A stretch of 45,776 bases of DNA. It comes from JAKOWB01 sp038363005 (GTDB lineage: Bacteria; Pseudomonadota; Alphaproteobacteria; Kiloniellales; JACOMY01). The notes below the pieces were generated by a model. That model worked only from the letters and a program-made list of their open reading frames with translations, was not told the origin of the DNA and searched no databases. How positions within the stretch are numbered: position 1 is the stretch's first letter; every line of letters starts with the position of its first letter. The stretch is taken from positions 1-45,776 of the forward strand of contig JBBQBI010000031.1 in the NCBI GenBank assembly GCA_038363005.1. Direction: 5' to 3'. A program made the position numbers and the translations under genes. Below, in pieces: positions 21,266 through 29,398 of the stretch.

Positions 21266-22087
21266 ATGACAACTGACCTGGTCGAAGTTGCCGCGCGCGG
21301 TGGCGTGCTTGAGATCACGCTGAACCGCCCCAAGGTCAACGCCATCAACGGCGCGCTCAGCCACGCGATCCACGACGCGGTGCAGCGCCTGGAGCACGAT
21401 CCCGACCTCCGCGTCGGCATCATTACCGCCAAGGGCACGCGCGTTTTCTCCGCCGGCTGGGATTTCAACGAGCCGATCGCCGCCGCCGCCAGCGGCGGCG
21501 GCGTCTTCGCCGGCAGCGAGGAACAGCGCCACGGGCCTGGCGGCTTCGCCGGTGTTTCGCGCGCCTTCGAGCGGACCAAACCGCTGATCGCCGCGGTCAA
21601 CGGCGCCGCCGTCGGCGGTGGCTTCGAAATGGCGCTGGCCTGCGAAGTGATCGTGGCGGCCGACACCGCTTACTTCGAGCTGCCCGAGATGCAGCGCGGC
21701 TTCCTGCCCGAGGCCGGCGGCATGCAGCGCCTGCCGCGCCTGGTGCCCTACAACGTGGCACTGGAGATGCTGCTGTCCGGCCGCCGTATGGAGGCAGCCG
21801 AGGCAGCTGGCTGGGGCCTGGTGCACAAGCTGCTGCCTGCGGCCGAGCTGCTGGCCTACGCGCATGACCTGGCGGCGCGCATTGCCCGCGGTGCCCCACT
21901 GGCGCTGATGGCTCTGCTGGAGGGCATGCGGGCCATCGATGGCATGCGCCTGCCCGAGGCGATGCGCTTCTTTCACGAAGGTAATCCCGCCCTGCCGCAG
22001 TATCGCCGCATGGCCCAAAGCGAGGACGCCGTCGAAGGCCCCCGCGCCTACCTGGAGAAGCGCCCGCCGGTCTGGCGCGGCCGCTGA
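21266..22087 (+). CDS. Enoyl-CoA hydratase/isomerase family protein (crotonase 1, CaiD-like)
   Basis: This 273-aa crotonase acts on an acyl-CoA double bond. The oxyanion-hole segments are VFSAGWDFNEP and AAVNGAAVGGGFEMALACEV; the active-site acidic region is ELPEMQRGFLPEAGGMQRLP. Near 175, ALEMLLSGRRMEAAEAAGWG resembles CaiD-type crotonobetainyl-CoA hydratases. The ATG at 21266 follows GGGGAGGAA. It opens a five-gene same-strand set of CoA-thioester enzymes ending at 27125. The real substrate cannot be read from sequence; carnitine-type compounds are one option because dehydrocarnitine-type genes lie further on. Confidence 0.9.
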   Translation: MTTDLVEVAARGGVLEITLNRPKVNAINGALSHAIHDAVQRLEHDPDLRVGIITAKGTRVFSAGWDFNEPIAAAASGGGVFAGSEEQRHGPGGFAGVSRAFERTKPLIAAVNGAAVGGGFEMALACEVIVAADTAYFELPEMQRGFLPEAGGMQRLPRLVPYNVALEMLLSGRRMEAAEAAGWGLVHKLLPAAELLAYAHDLAARIARGAPLALMALLEGMRAIDGMRLPEAMRFFHEGNPALPQYRRMAQSEDAVEGPRAYLEKRPPVWRGR

Positions 22088-22119
22088 TCAGTCACCGATC
22101 CACCCCGCAGGAGTCTCCG

Positions 22120-22383
22120 ATGGCCCCCGAACTCTCCAACGGCCAGTACCTTATGCGCCCGCACCCGTCGCCGAGCAGTCGCTTTGCAAACGTCGTGCTG
22201 CTGTTGGATTTGGACGATCAACAAAATTCACCCGAGCCGACACCCATTGATGCTGCCGCTGTTCCCGATCCCGCCGCTGCTGTCGCACCTGCGCCAGCAT
22301 CGTCGGCCGCGCTGAACCGCCCTAAGAAGGAAGTCCCATGTCGAACGTCGTGGAAGTCGAAGATCGCGGCGCCGTCCGCCTGA
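22120..22383 (+). other. Doubtful 87-aa ORF or gene remnant between two crotonases
   Basis: The 250-base gap between the crotonase genes contains an ATG at 22120 with AGGAG at good spacing, opening MAPELSNGQYLMRPHPSPSS. The frame continues as Pro- and Ala-rich sequence and overlaps the next gene by 46 bases. There is no recognisable domain. It may be a leader peptide, a remnant or chance. I would not call it a protein gene without expression or conservation data. Confidence 0.2.
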
Positions 22384-23126
22384 TCGCCATCAACCGGCCG
22401 GAGGCGCGCAACGCCATCAACACCGAGGTGCTGATCCGGCTGCGCAAGGCGGTGCGCGAGGCCGGCAAGGCCGAGCACTTGCGCGCGCTGGTCTTCACCG
22501 GCCGCGGTGGCGCCTTCTCCGGCGGTGCCGACGTCAAGGAATGGTCCGACAAGCTGCAGGGTATCGATCCCTGGCCGGACCACTCCTGGATCGACGAGGC
22601 CCTGTGGCTGGTCCAGGAGGTGCACAGCTTCCCCAAGCCCACCGTCGCCATGATGGAGGGCCCGGCGGTTGGCGCCGGTCTGGACTTGGCGCTGGCCTGC
22701 GACTTCCGCGTGGTCAGCGAGAAGGCGCGCTTCATCTGTGCCTACACCCGCGTCGGCTATCCGCCGGATGCCGGCGGCTCCTGGCTGCTGCCGCGCCTAG
22801 TCGGATTGGAGAACGCCAAGATGTTCGTCTACACCGGCGACTCCTGGGATGCCGCCAGGGCCAAGGCCACCGGCATGGTGACCGAGGTGGTGCCGCCGGA
22901 AGATCTGGAGGCACGTGCCTTCGCCCTGGCCGACAAGCTGGCGTCGGGCCCGACTGTCGCCCAGGGCCTGGCCAAGCAGCTGCTGGAGAACGCGCATCGC
23001 CGCACCTTCGCCGAGCAGCTGGCCGAAGAGGCGCGCTTCGGCAAGATCTGCGCCACGACCGAGGACCATGCGGAGGGCCTGCGCGCCGCCACCGAACGCC
23101 GCGCCCCCAAGTTCGTCGGCCGCTAA
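22338..23126 (+). CDS. Enoyl-CoA hydratase/isomerase family protein (crotonase 2)
   Basis: This 262-aa crotonase has GRGGAFSGGADVKEWSD (first oxyanion-hole loop, about 55-72) and VAMMEGPAVGAGLDLALACD (second loop, about 96-115). YPPDAGGSWLLPRLVG follows around the catalytic site. The usual catalytic Glu of hydratases near 'GxxPxxGG' is replaced by Asp in PPDAGG, so the chemistry may be isomerase- or hydrolase-like rather than simple hydration. AAGGAAG precedes the ATG. It shares only general family similarity with crotonase 1. An acyl-CoA dehydrogenase gene starts 26 bases later. Confidence 0.9.
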   Translation: MSNVVEVEDRGAVRLIAINRPEARNAINTEVLIRLRKAVREAGKAEHLRALVFTGRGGAFSGGADVKEWSDKLQGIDPWPDHSWIDEALWLVQEVHSFPKPTVAMMEGPAVGAGLDLALACDFRVVSEKARFICAYTRVGYPPDAGGSWLLPRLVGLENAKMFVYTGDSWDAARAKATGMVTEVVPPEDLEARAFALADKLASGPTVAQGLAKQLLENAHRRTFAEQLAEEARFGKICATTEDHAEGLRAATERRAPKFVGR

Positions 23127-23152
23127 GCAACCCTGGACCTGGAGCAACGCCC

Positions 23153-24310
23153 GTGGATTTTTCCCTCACTTTCGAGCAGCAGGCCCTGGTCGATTCCCTC
23201 ACCGCGTTCGTCGAGACGGAGCTCTACCCGCACGAAGACCTGGTCGAGCGCGAACGCGCCGTGCCGAAGGAGATCGCCGACGAGATCAAGCGCAAGGCGC
23301 GCGAGGCCGGCTTCATCGCCATGAACATGCCCGAGGAGCTGGGCGGCGCCGGGCTGGACTACCAGACCATGGTGCAGGTCGAGCGGGTAATGGGAAAACC
23401 CTCCACCGCGCTCTCCATCCTGGTGAAGCGGCCGACGCAGATCCTGCTGGGCTGCAAGGGTGAGCAGGTGGAGAAGTACCTGATGCCCTGCATCCGCGGC
23501 GAGAAGGTCGACTGCTTCGCCCTGACCGAACCGCACGCCGGCTCCGACGCCCGCGCCATCAAGACCGCGGCGGTGCGGGAAAACGGCAAGTGGGTGCTGA
23601 ACGGCGTCAAGCAGTTCATCTCCTACGCCGACATGGCGGACTTCGTGATCCTGTTCGCCGTGACCGGGATGGACCAGACGCCGAAGGGCCCGCGCAAGCG
23701 CTTCACCGCCTTCCTGATCGACAAGGGCACGCCGGGCATGACGATCAAGCCCATGCCGTCGATCTGCACGCGCGGCTACAACCCCAACATGATCTACCTG
23801 GACAACGTCACGCTGGACGACGGGCAGATCCTGGGCGAGGAGGGCAAGGGCTTCGACTTCGCCAACGACTGGCTCTATGCCGGCCGCATCTCGCTGGCGG
23901 CGCACTGTGTCGGCCGGGCCGAGCGCGTGTTCCAGATGGCCTGCGAGTGGGCGGCGACGCGCAAGGCCTTCGGCAAGACCATCGGCGAGTTTCAGGGCAC
24001 CGGCTTCAAGATCGCCGATAGCGCCATGGATATCCGCACCGCCTGGCTGATGGTGCTGGAGTGCGCCTGGAAGGTGGACCAGGGCACGGTCACCCGGGCC
24101 GAGGCCTCGATGTGCAACCTCTTCGCGTCGGAGATGATCGGCCGGGTCACTGACAACGCCGTGCAGATCTTCGGCGGCATGGGCATGATGGAGGAGTTTC
24201 CGATCCAGCGCTTCTGGCGCGATGCACGCATCGAGCGCATCTGGGAAGGTACCTCGGAGATCCATCGCGACGTAATCGCCCGTGATCTGCTGAAGGAATT
24301 CCGGAGCTAG
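23153..24310 (+). CDS. Acyl-CoA dehydrogenase
   Basis: This 385-aa FAD enzyme introduces a 2,3-double bond into an acyl-CoA and passes electrons to ETF. Family signatures include ALTEPHAGSDARAIKTAA (FAD/substrate loop, about 125), GVKQFISYADMADF, RKAFGKTIGEFQG (about 275), QIFGGMGMMEEFPIQRFWRD, and the C-terminal catalytic region RIERIWEGTSEIHRDVIARD with the expected Glu. The GTG start at 23153 gives MDFSLTFEQQALVDS, the normal N-terminus; GGAG lies upstream. The frame is open much further upstream but overlaps crotonase 2, so that extension is rejected. It probably works with the crotonases in one oxidation route. Confidence 0.94.
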   Translation: MDFSLTFEQQALVDSLTAFVETELYPHEDLVERERAVPKEIADEIKRKAREAGFIAMNMPEELGGAGLDYQTMVQVERVMGKPSTALSILVKRPTQILLGCKGEQVEKYLMPCIRGEKVDCFALTEPHAGSDARAIKTAAVRENGKWVLNGVKQFISYADMADFVILFAVTGMDQTPKGPRKRFTAFLIDKGTPGMTIKPMPSICTRGYNPNMIYLDNVTLDDGQILGEEGKGFDFANDWLYAGRISLAAHCVGRAERVFQMACEWAATRKAFGKTIGEFQGTGFKIADSAMDIRTAWLMVLECAWKVDQGTVTRAEASMCNLFASEMIGRVTDNAVQIFGGMGMMEEFPIQRFWRDARIERIWEGTSEIHRDVIARDLLKEFRS

Positions 24311-24314
24311 GCCC

Positions 24315-24977
24315 ATGGCCGTCGCCGCCAAACGCACCAAGACCATCCTTGCCCGGCGCCAGGATCTGATTCGCGGCACGATCCAGTCGATCGCGCGTCG
24401 CGGCTTCGCCAACTCCACGGTGCAGACCATCTGCGATGAGGCAGGGCTGTCGCGCGGCCTGATCGGCCACTACTTCAAGGGCAAGGACGAGCTGCTGCTC
24501 GAGGCCTTCCGCAGCCTGGTGTCCGAGGCCGACGAGGACACTCGCCGCGCCATCCGCGACGTGGGCGACGATCCGCTGCAGCAGCTCCTGGCCGCCACCG
24601 TTGTCGCCTTCCAACGCTCCGAGCAGCGCGAGAAGTCCACCGTCTGGTTGGCCTTCTGGGGTGTGGCGCGCTGGGATCCCGAGATGCAGCGGCTGAACCA
24701 CCATCTCTACAGTCGCTATCGTCGTTGGGTGCAGCGCCAGCTGGCCGCCGCCGCGGCGCAGCGCGGGGTGGAGATCGATACGCGCCGCGCCGCGCTGATG
24801 TACGCGCAGATGATCGACGGCTTCGCACTGGGGCTGATCATGGACAAGGACGCCTACACGCCGCAGGAAGCCTCGGACATCGTCTGCGACTGGCTGCGCG
24901 ATCTGTTCGACGAGCGACCGCGGCGCGGCGGCAAGCGCAATGGCGATGCCCGACCGCGCCGCGGCAAGGACGACTAG
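24315..24977 (+). CDS. TetR/BetI-type transcriptional regulator
   Basis: This 220-aa repressor-like protein has a helix-turn-helix at about 37-60 (TVQTICDEAGLSRGLIGHYF) followed by KGKDELLLEAF. This closely follows the BetI pattern, as does the C-terminal effector domain (REKSTVWLAFWGVARWDPEM). The tail is a basic, probably disordered stretch (RPRRGGKRNGDARPRRGKDD). It begins 4 bases after the acyl-CoA dehydrogenase and is followed by the acyl-CoA synthetase, so it very likely controls this operon. BetI proteins sense choline; the effector here is unknown but may be a related quaternary amine or a CoA ester. Confidence 0.9.
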   Translation: MAVAAKRTKTILARRQDLIRGTIQSIARRGFANSTVQTICDEAGLSRGLIGHYFKGKDELLLEAFRSLVSEADEDTRRAIRDVGDDPLQQLLAATVVAFQRSEQREKSTVWLAFWGVARWDPEMQRLNHHLYSRYRRWVQRQLAAAAAQRGVEIDTRRAALMYAQMIDGFALGLIMDKDAYTPQEASDIVCDWLRDLFDERPRRGGKRNGDARPRRGKDD

Positions 24978-25004
24978 ACAGCCAACACGAGGGACCTTCC
25001 GTCG

Positions 25005-27125
25005 ATGCAGAGTCTGCAGGCCGCGCGGCGCGCCAATCTGGCGCGCCTTCTGAACCCCCGCCACATCGCCTTCCTGGGCGGCGAGCGCGCCGGCGCCGCG
25101 GTGCGCGCCTGCCGCGAGGCCGGCTATCAGGGACAGATGCTGATGGTGCACCCCCGGCGGGCGGAGATCGAGGGCGTGGCCTGCGTGCCCAGCCTGGCCG
25201 ACCTGCCGCTGGCACCCGACGCAGTCTTTCTTGGCGTGCCGGCGGCGGCGACAGTGGACAGCCTGCGGACGCTGGGTGCGATGGGGGCGGGCGGCGCCGT
25301 CTGCTATGCCTCGGGCTTTGCCGAGATGGGGGCGCAGGGGGCCGCGATGAACACCGCCCTGCTGGAAGCCAGCGGCGAGCTGGCAGTGGTCGGGCCCAAC
25401 TGCTTCGGCATCATCAACTACGTGAACCACGGCAGCGTCTGGTCGGTGCCCTATCCGGTCGGCCAGTCGGGCGGGCGCGGCGCCGCGGTGATCGGCCAGA
25501 GCGGCAACGTCTGCATCAACCTGTCGATGAACCAGCGCGAGGTGCCCTTCTCCTGGATCATTTCCGCTGGCAACCAGGCGGTGCTCGGCTTCGAGGACTA
25601 CATCGACCACCTGGCCGACGATCCCAACGTCACCTGCATCGGCCTGTTCATGGAGGGCATTCGCGACGTCCCGGCCTTTTCCGCCGCCTGCCTGAAGGCC
25701 TTGGCCAAGGGCATCCCCGTGGTCGCCTTCCGCGTCGGCGTGTCCGAGCTGGGCGCCCAGTTGGCGGCCAGCCACACCTCGTCGCTGGCCGGGCAGAACG
25801 AACTCTACGACGCCTTGTTCGACCGCCTGGGGGTGTTGAACACCGCCTCGGTGCCGCAGTTTCTCGAGCTGCTGAAGACCGCCAGCGTCGCGCCGCTGCC
25901 GCGGGGCCGGCGCCTCACGGTGTTCTCCAGCTCGGGCGGCGACAACGGCATGGCGGCGGACTATGCCAGCGCCGCCGGCCTGGAGCTGCCGCAGCCAAAC
26001 GAGCGGCAGCGCGCGGCGGTCAAGGCCCTGCTGCCGGACTATGGCCAGGTCTCCAACCCGCTGGACTTCACCGCCGGCTATTGGGGTGCCGAGAAGCTGC
26101 TGACCTCGATGTTCACCGACATGCTGGCCGAGGGCAGCGACTTCGGCCTGCTGGTGATCGATCATCCGCGCCCCGAACTCGGCGCCGAGGTTGGCAAGCC
26201 ACTGCACGCCATGAGCCGTGCCTTGGCCACTGCGAGCAGGGCCACCGGGATTCCCGGTGCCGTCGCCTGCGTGAATCCCGAATCGCAGCCGGAATTCATG
26301 CGCCAGTACCTGTTGCAGATGGGTTTGCTGCCGCTGCAAGGACTGCACGATTCCGGCGTCGTCCTGGGGCGCTGGGCCGACTATGCGGCCCGCCGCCGGG
26401 CGATCGCCGCCGAGGGTCTGCCGGTACAACCCCTGGCGCTGGCGCCGCTGCCGCCCGGCAGCGCCACAACCCTCGACGAGGTGGACAGCAAGGCGCGCCT
26501 GGCCGCCTTCGGCCTGCCGGTGCCAGCAGGTCGCGTCGTCGACTTCGACGGCCTGGCGGCGGCGGCTGCGGCCATGCCCGGCCCGCTGGCGCTGAAGGCC
26601 GTGAGCCGCGCGCTGCCGCACAAGACCGAGGCCGGCGCCGTGGCGCTGAACCTGCGGCAGGCCACCGAGGTGGTGGCTGCCGCCAAGGCCATGCAGCAGA
26701 GCGTGGCAGCCTACCAGCCAGGCCTGACGGTGGAGCGCTTCCTGCTCGAACCCATGGCGCCCAAGCCGGTGGCGGAGCTGCTTGTCGGCGCGAAGCGCGA
26801 CCCGCTCTTCGGTCTAGTTCTCGTCATTGCCTCGGGTGGCGTGCTGGTCGAACTGCTGCAGGATGCTGAGAGGTTGCTGCTGCCGGCCGGCGAGGCGGAG
26901 ATCGAGGCGGCCTTGCGGCGACTGAAGGTCTGGGCGCTGCTCGAAGGCTTCCGCGGCCGCCCGGCCGGGGATGTGGCGGCCGCCGTCGCCGCGATCCGCG
27001 CCGTCGCTGCCTATGCCGAGGCCCATGCCGACCGCCTACTGGAACTGGACGTCAATCCATTGCTGGTGCTGCCGGTGGGGCAGGGGGCGGTCGCTGTCGA
27101 CGCCTTGATCGTTGAGCAAGGTTGA
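25005..27125 (+). CDS. Acyl-CoA synthetase (ADP-forming), fused alpha-beta subunits
   Basis: This 706-aa NDP-forming acyl-CoA synthetase activates or cleaves acyl-CoA with ATP and phosphate. Its order is CoA-binding domain (about 10-140, LGGERAGAAVRACREAGYQG), succinyl-CoA ligase-like domains (about 150-450) with phospho-histidine H257 in SHTSSLAGQNELYDALFDRL, and an ATP-grasp domain (about 475-705) with LKAVSRALPHKTEAGAVALN. The C-terminal LLELDVNPLLVLP is the ATP-grasp metal site. All key motifs are intact. It closes the 21266-27125 operon and supplies the CoA thioester that the dehydrogenase and crotonases would use. Confidence 0.92.
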   Translation: MQSLQAARRANLARLLNPRHIAFLGGERAGAAVRACREAGYQGQMLMVHPRRAEIEGVACVPSLADLPLAPDAVFLGVPAAATVDSLRTLGAMGAGGAVCYASGFAEMGAQGAAMNTALLEASGELAVVGPNCFGIINYVNHGSVWSVPYPVGQSGGRGAAVIGQSGNVCINLSMNQREVPFSWIISAGNQAVLGFEDYIDHLADDPNVTCIGLFMEGIRDVPAFSAACLKALAKGIPVVAFRVGVSELGAQLAASHTSSLAGQNELYDALFDRLGVLNTASVPQFLELLKTASVAPLPRGRRLTVFSSSGGDNGMAADYASAAGLELPQPNERQRAAVKALLPDYGQVSNPLDFTAGYWGAEKLLTSMFTDMLAEGSDFGLLVIDHPRPELGAEVGKPLHAMSRALATASRATGIPGAVACVNPESQPEFMRQYLLQMGLLPLQGLHDSGVVLGRWADYAARRRAIAAEGLPVQPLALAPLPPGSATTLDEVDSKARLAAFGLPVPAGRVVDFDGLAAAAAAMPGPLALKAVSRALPHKTEAGAVALNLRQATEVVAAAKAMQQSVAAYQPGLTVERFLLEPMAPKPVAELLVGAKRDPLFGLVLVIASGGVLVELLQDAERLLLPAGEAEIEAALRRLKVWALLEGFRGRPAGDVAAAVAAIRAVAAYAEAHADRLLELDVNPLLVLPVGQGAVAVDALIVEQG

Positions 27126-27178
27126 TCCGTGACGGCGATGCACTCGCTCTGCGTGCCGGACTGTGCTAACCGGGCGCC

Positions 27179-28264
27179 GTGAAAATTGCCGTGCCACCAA
27201 ACGCGACCGCCACTCCGGCGCGACAGCCGATGCCGTTCGGTCGCCGCGTGCTGCTGGGCGCTGCGCTGGGGAGCCTTGTGCTGCCGCAAAGGGTTCTGGC
27301 GGAAGGGAACTTCCTGGGTGGCCAGAGCGTGCGGATGATCGTCTCCACCGGCGCCGGCGGCACCGGTGAGCAGACGGCGCGGCTCTTCGTCAAGTATTTG
27401 GAGCGACGCCTGCCCGACACGCGCTTCGTGGTCGAGCTGATCAACCGTGCGAACGGCCGGGTCGCCGCGCTCACGCTGTGGGAGGCGGAGCCCGATGGCC
27501 TGACGCTGGCCTTCCTCAATTCCAACCTGATCTATGCGCAGCTTCTGGGCGAGGAGGATCTGCCGTTCGATTTGCTGCGCTTCGACTGGCTCGGCAGCCT
27601 GACGCAGGATCGCCGTGTGCTGGTTGTGGCGGAGCGGACGGGGTTGACCGATATCGCGGCGGTGCTGGCGCGCAAGGAGCCATTGCTGGCCGCGTCGGTG
27701 GCAACGACTTCGGGCCATACGATCGATGCCCTGGTCCTGAATGGCGCGCTGGGACTTTGGATCCAGTCGGTGCCCGGCTACTCCGGTGGGCAGCGGTCCC
27801 TGGCCCTGATATCCGGCGAAACCGATTGTATGCTCGGCACCTTCACGTCGGTGTTTCCGCTGCTGGAGGATGGCACCGCCAGGATGGTGCTGCGCCTCAA
27901 CGGCGCGCCCCTGCCGCCGCCCTACGATCAGGTGCCGACCTTGGCCAGCTTGCTGCCGCCGTCGCGCCGCTGGGTGGTCGAACTGATCGAAGCGCAATGC
28001 CAGTTGGGCCGGGGGATCGCCGCGCCGCCGGGGATGCCAGCGGATCGCCTGGAGCGGCTGCGCGCCCTGTTCGACGCGGTGGCCGCGGATCCGGATTTCG
28101 TCGCCGAAGCGCGGTCCGTGGGGCTGGAGGTCGACACTTCGCCGGGCGCCGGCATCGCCGCTACCATCCAGGACCTGCTGGTCGACCGCAGCTCCTTGTC
28201 CAGCGATCTCCAGGCACTGCTAGCCTGCGGCCGCAGCCGCGCTGAGAGCGGCACTGCCTGTTGA
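27179..28264 (+). CDS. TctC/Bug-like periplasmic binding protein 1
   Basis: This 361-aa exported solute-binding protein is the first of three tandem paralogues in front of a TctA-type permease. A twin-arginine-like signal (PFGRRVLLGAALGSLVLPQR) ends near VLAEG. The mature part begins VRMIVSTGAGGTGEQTARLF, with the Gly-rich ligand loop of the Bug family. LTLAFLNSNLIYAQLLGEED follows, then the conserved PPPYDQVPTLASL. The C-terminus is LLACGRSRAESGTAC, with two cysteines. The GTG at 27179 is used; an ATG at 27230 would start closer to the signal. Neither has a strong ribosome binding site. The substrate is unknown, probably an organic acid or aromatic compound. Confidence 0.82.
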   Translation: MKIAVPPNATATPARQPMPFGRRVLLGAALGSLVLPQRVLAEGNFLGGQSVRMIVSTGAGGTGEQTARLFVKYLERRLPDTRFVVELINRANGRVAALTLWEAEPDGLTLAFLNSNLIYAQLLGEEDLPFDLLRFDWLGSLTQDRRVLVVAERTGLTDIAAVLARKEPLLAASVATTSGHTIDALVLNGALGLWIQSVPGYSGGQRSLALISGETDCMLGTFTSVFPLLEDGTARMVLRLNGAPLPPPYDQVPTLASLLPPSRRWVVELIEAQCQLGRGIAAPPGMPADRLERLRALFDAVAADPDFVAEARSVGLEVDTSPGAGIAATIQDLLVDRSSLSSDLQALLACGRSRAESGTAC

Positions 28265-28342
28265 GAACTTGTTGCAGTCGCTCGCGTGACACACCTCGCT
28301 ATGCTACGGTCCCCTGGGGTGATGATTGCCGAGGGGTGGAGT

Positions 28343-29398
28343 ATGGGGCAGACGCACGTTAGACGGGCGTCTTCGGTCTGTGGTCGGCGTAGCTTCATGA
28401 CGGGGCTGTTGTTTTCCGGGCTGTTGGGCCGGCGCGCGCACGCCGACTTCCTGGCCGGCGAGACCTTGCGGCTGCTCGTTGCGACCGGGCCGGGCAGCGC
28501 CGACGACACCATGAACCGTCTGTTCGCCCGCCATCTAGCCGGACATCTTCCGGGCACCAGCGTCCAGCCGGAAACCATGCCAAAGGCCAATGCGCCCTTG
28601 ATGGCGTGCCGGTTATGGGATGCGGAAGCCGATGGGCTGACGCTTGGTTTTCCCAGCCAGGGGTTGCTGTTCGGGGCGCTGCGTGGCGACGACGCCATGC
28701 CCTTCGACTACCTGCGCTTCCAGTGGATCGGCAGTCTCGCCGAAGAGAGCCGCGTCCTGCTGGTAAGCGAGTCCTCGGGCATTCGCACCTTGGAAGATCT
28801 CTTGTCGCATGGTCCCTTGCTGGCCGCGGCCAGCTCGGTGAACTCCAGCCACTACTACGAGGCACTGATCCTCAACGCGGTGCTGGGGAGCAGGATCAAG
28901 TCCATTCCTGGCTATACTGGAAGTGGCCGTTCCATGGCTGTGATCGGGGGCGAGGTCGAGGCCTTCATCGGTAGCCTGGAATCGGCGAGTACCATCGCCG
29001 AGGCCGGCGCCGGCCGCGTCGTCTTGCGCCTGGCCGGGCCGCTGCTGCCGCCGCCTTACGACCAGGTGCCCCTGCTGTCCGATCTCCCGATCGACGCCGA
29101 TCGCGGCTGGGCGGTGGAATTGATGGAAGCCGAGGCGCGCATCGGCCGCGTGCTGGCGGGCCCGCCAAGCCTGCCGGCGGACCGGCTACGGCGGTTGCGA
29201 TGGGCCTTCCAGGAAACCGCCACCGATCCAGCCTTCATCGCCGAGGCTGCCACGCTCGGGTTGCAGGTCGCGGCCATTCCAGGCGACGAGATCCAGGGGC
29301 GCCTCGACGAGCTGCTGCCTTACGGTGCCGATGGCGGGAAGGCCTTCAAGGCCTTGCTGGCCTGTGGCGAGCGTCGTGCCGAGGGCAAGTCGTGCTGA
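28343..29398 (+). CDS. TctC/Bug-like periplasmic binding protein 2
   Basis: This 351-aa exported paralogue of its neighbours has the signal CGRRSFMTGLLFSGLLGRRA ending near HAD. The mature start is LRLLVATGPGSADDTMNRLF. LTLGFPSQGLLFGALRGDD takes the place of the NSNL loop seen in copies 1 and 3, so its ligand contacts probably differ. It keeps PPPYDQVPLLSDL and ends LLACGERRAEGKSC. The ATG at 28343 is chosen because GAGGGG lies just upstream and the twin-arginine signal follows at a normal distance. In-frame starts at 28286-28322 add residues without a ribosome binding site. Its 3' end overlaps copy 3 by 7 bases. Confidence 0.82.
   Translation: MGQTHVRRASSVCGRRSFMTGLLFSGLLGRRAHADFLAGETLRLLVATGPGSADDTMNRLFARHLAGHLPGTSVQPETMPKANAPLMACRLWDAEADGLTLGFPSQGLLFGALRGDDAMPFDYLRFQWIGSLAEESRVLLVSESSGIRTLEDLLSHGPLLAAASSVNSSHYYEALILNAVLGSRIKSIPGYTGSGRSMAVIGGEVEAFIGSLESASTIAEAGAGRVVLRLAGPLLPPPYDQVPLLSDLPIDADRGWAVELMEAEARIGRVLAGPPSLPADRLRRLRWAFQETATDPAFIAEAATLGLQVAAIPGDEIQGRLDELLPYGADGGKAFKALLACGERRAEGKSC

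Noticed and set aside
21087..21272. N-terminal extension of the RsbW-like kinase
   Set aside because: It adds 62 Arg- and Gly-rich residues absent from the family and overlaps the promoter and start of the divergent crotonase gene.
22541..23152. N-terminal extension of the acyl-CoA dehydrogenase frame
   Set aside because: It lies out of frame inside the crotonase 2 gene. The GTG at 23153 gives the standard dehydrogenase N-terminus.
24147..26621. 824-aa minus-strand ORF opposite the dehydrogenase, regulator and synthetase
   Set aside because: It is a shadow of the sense genes in GC-rich DNA; no motif or start signal.
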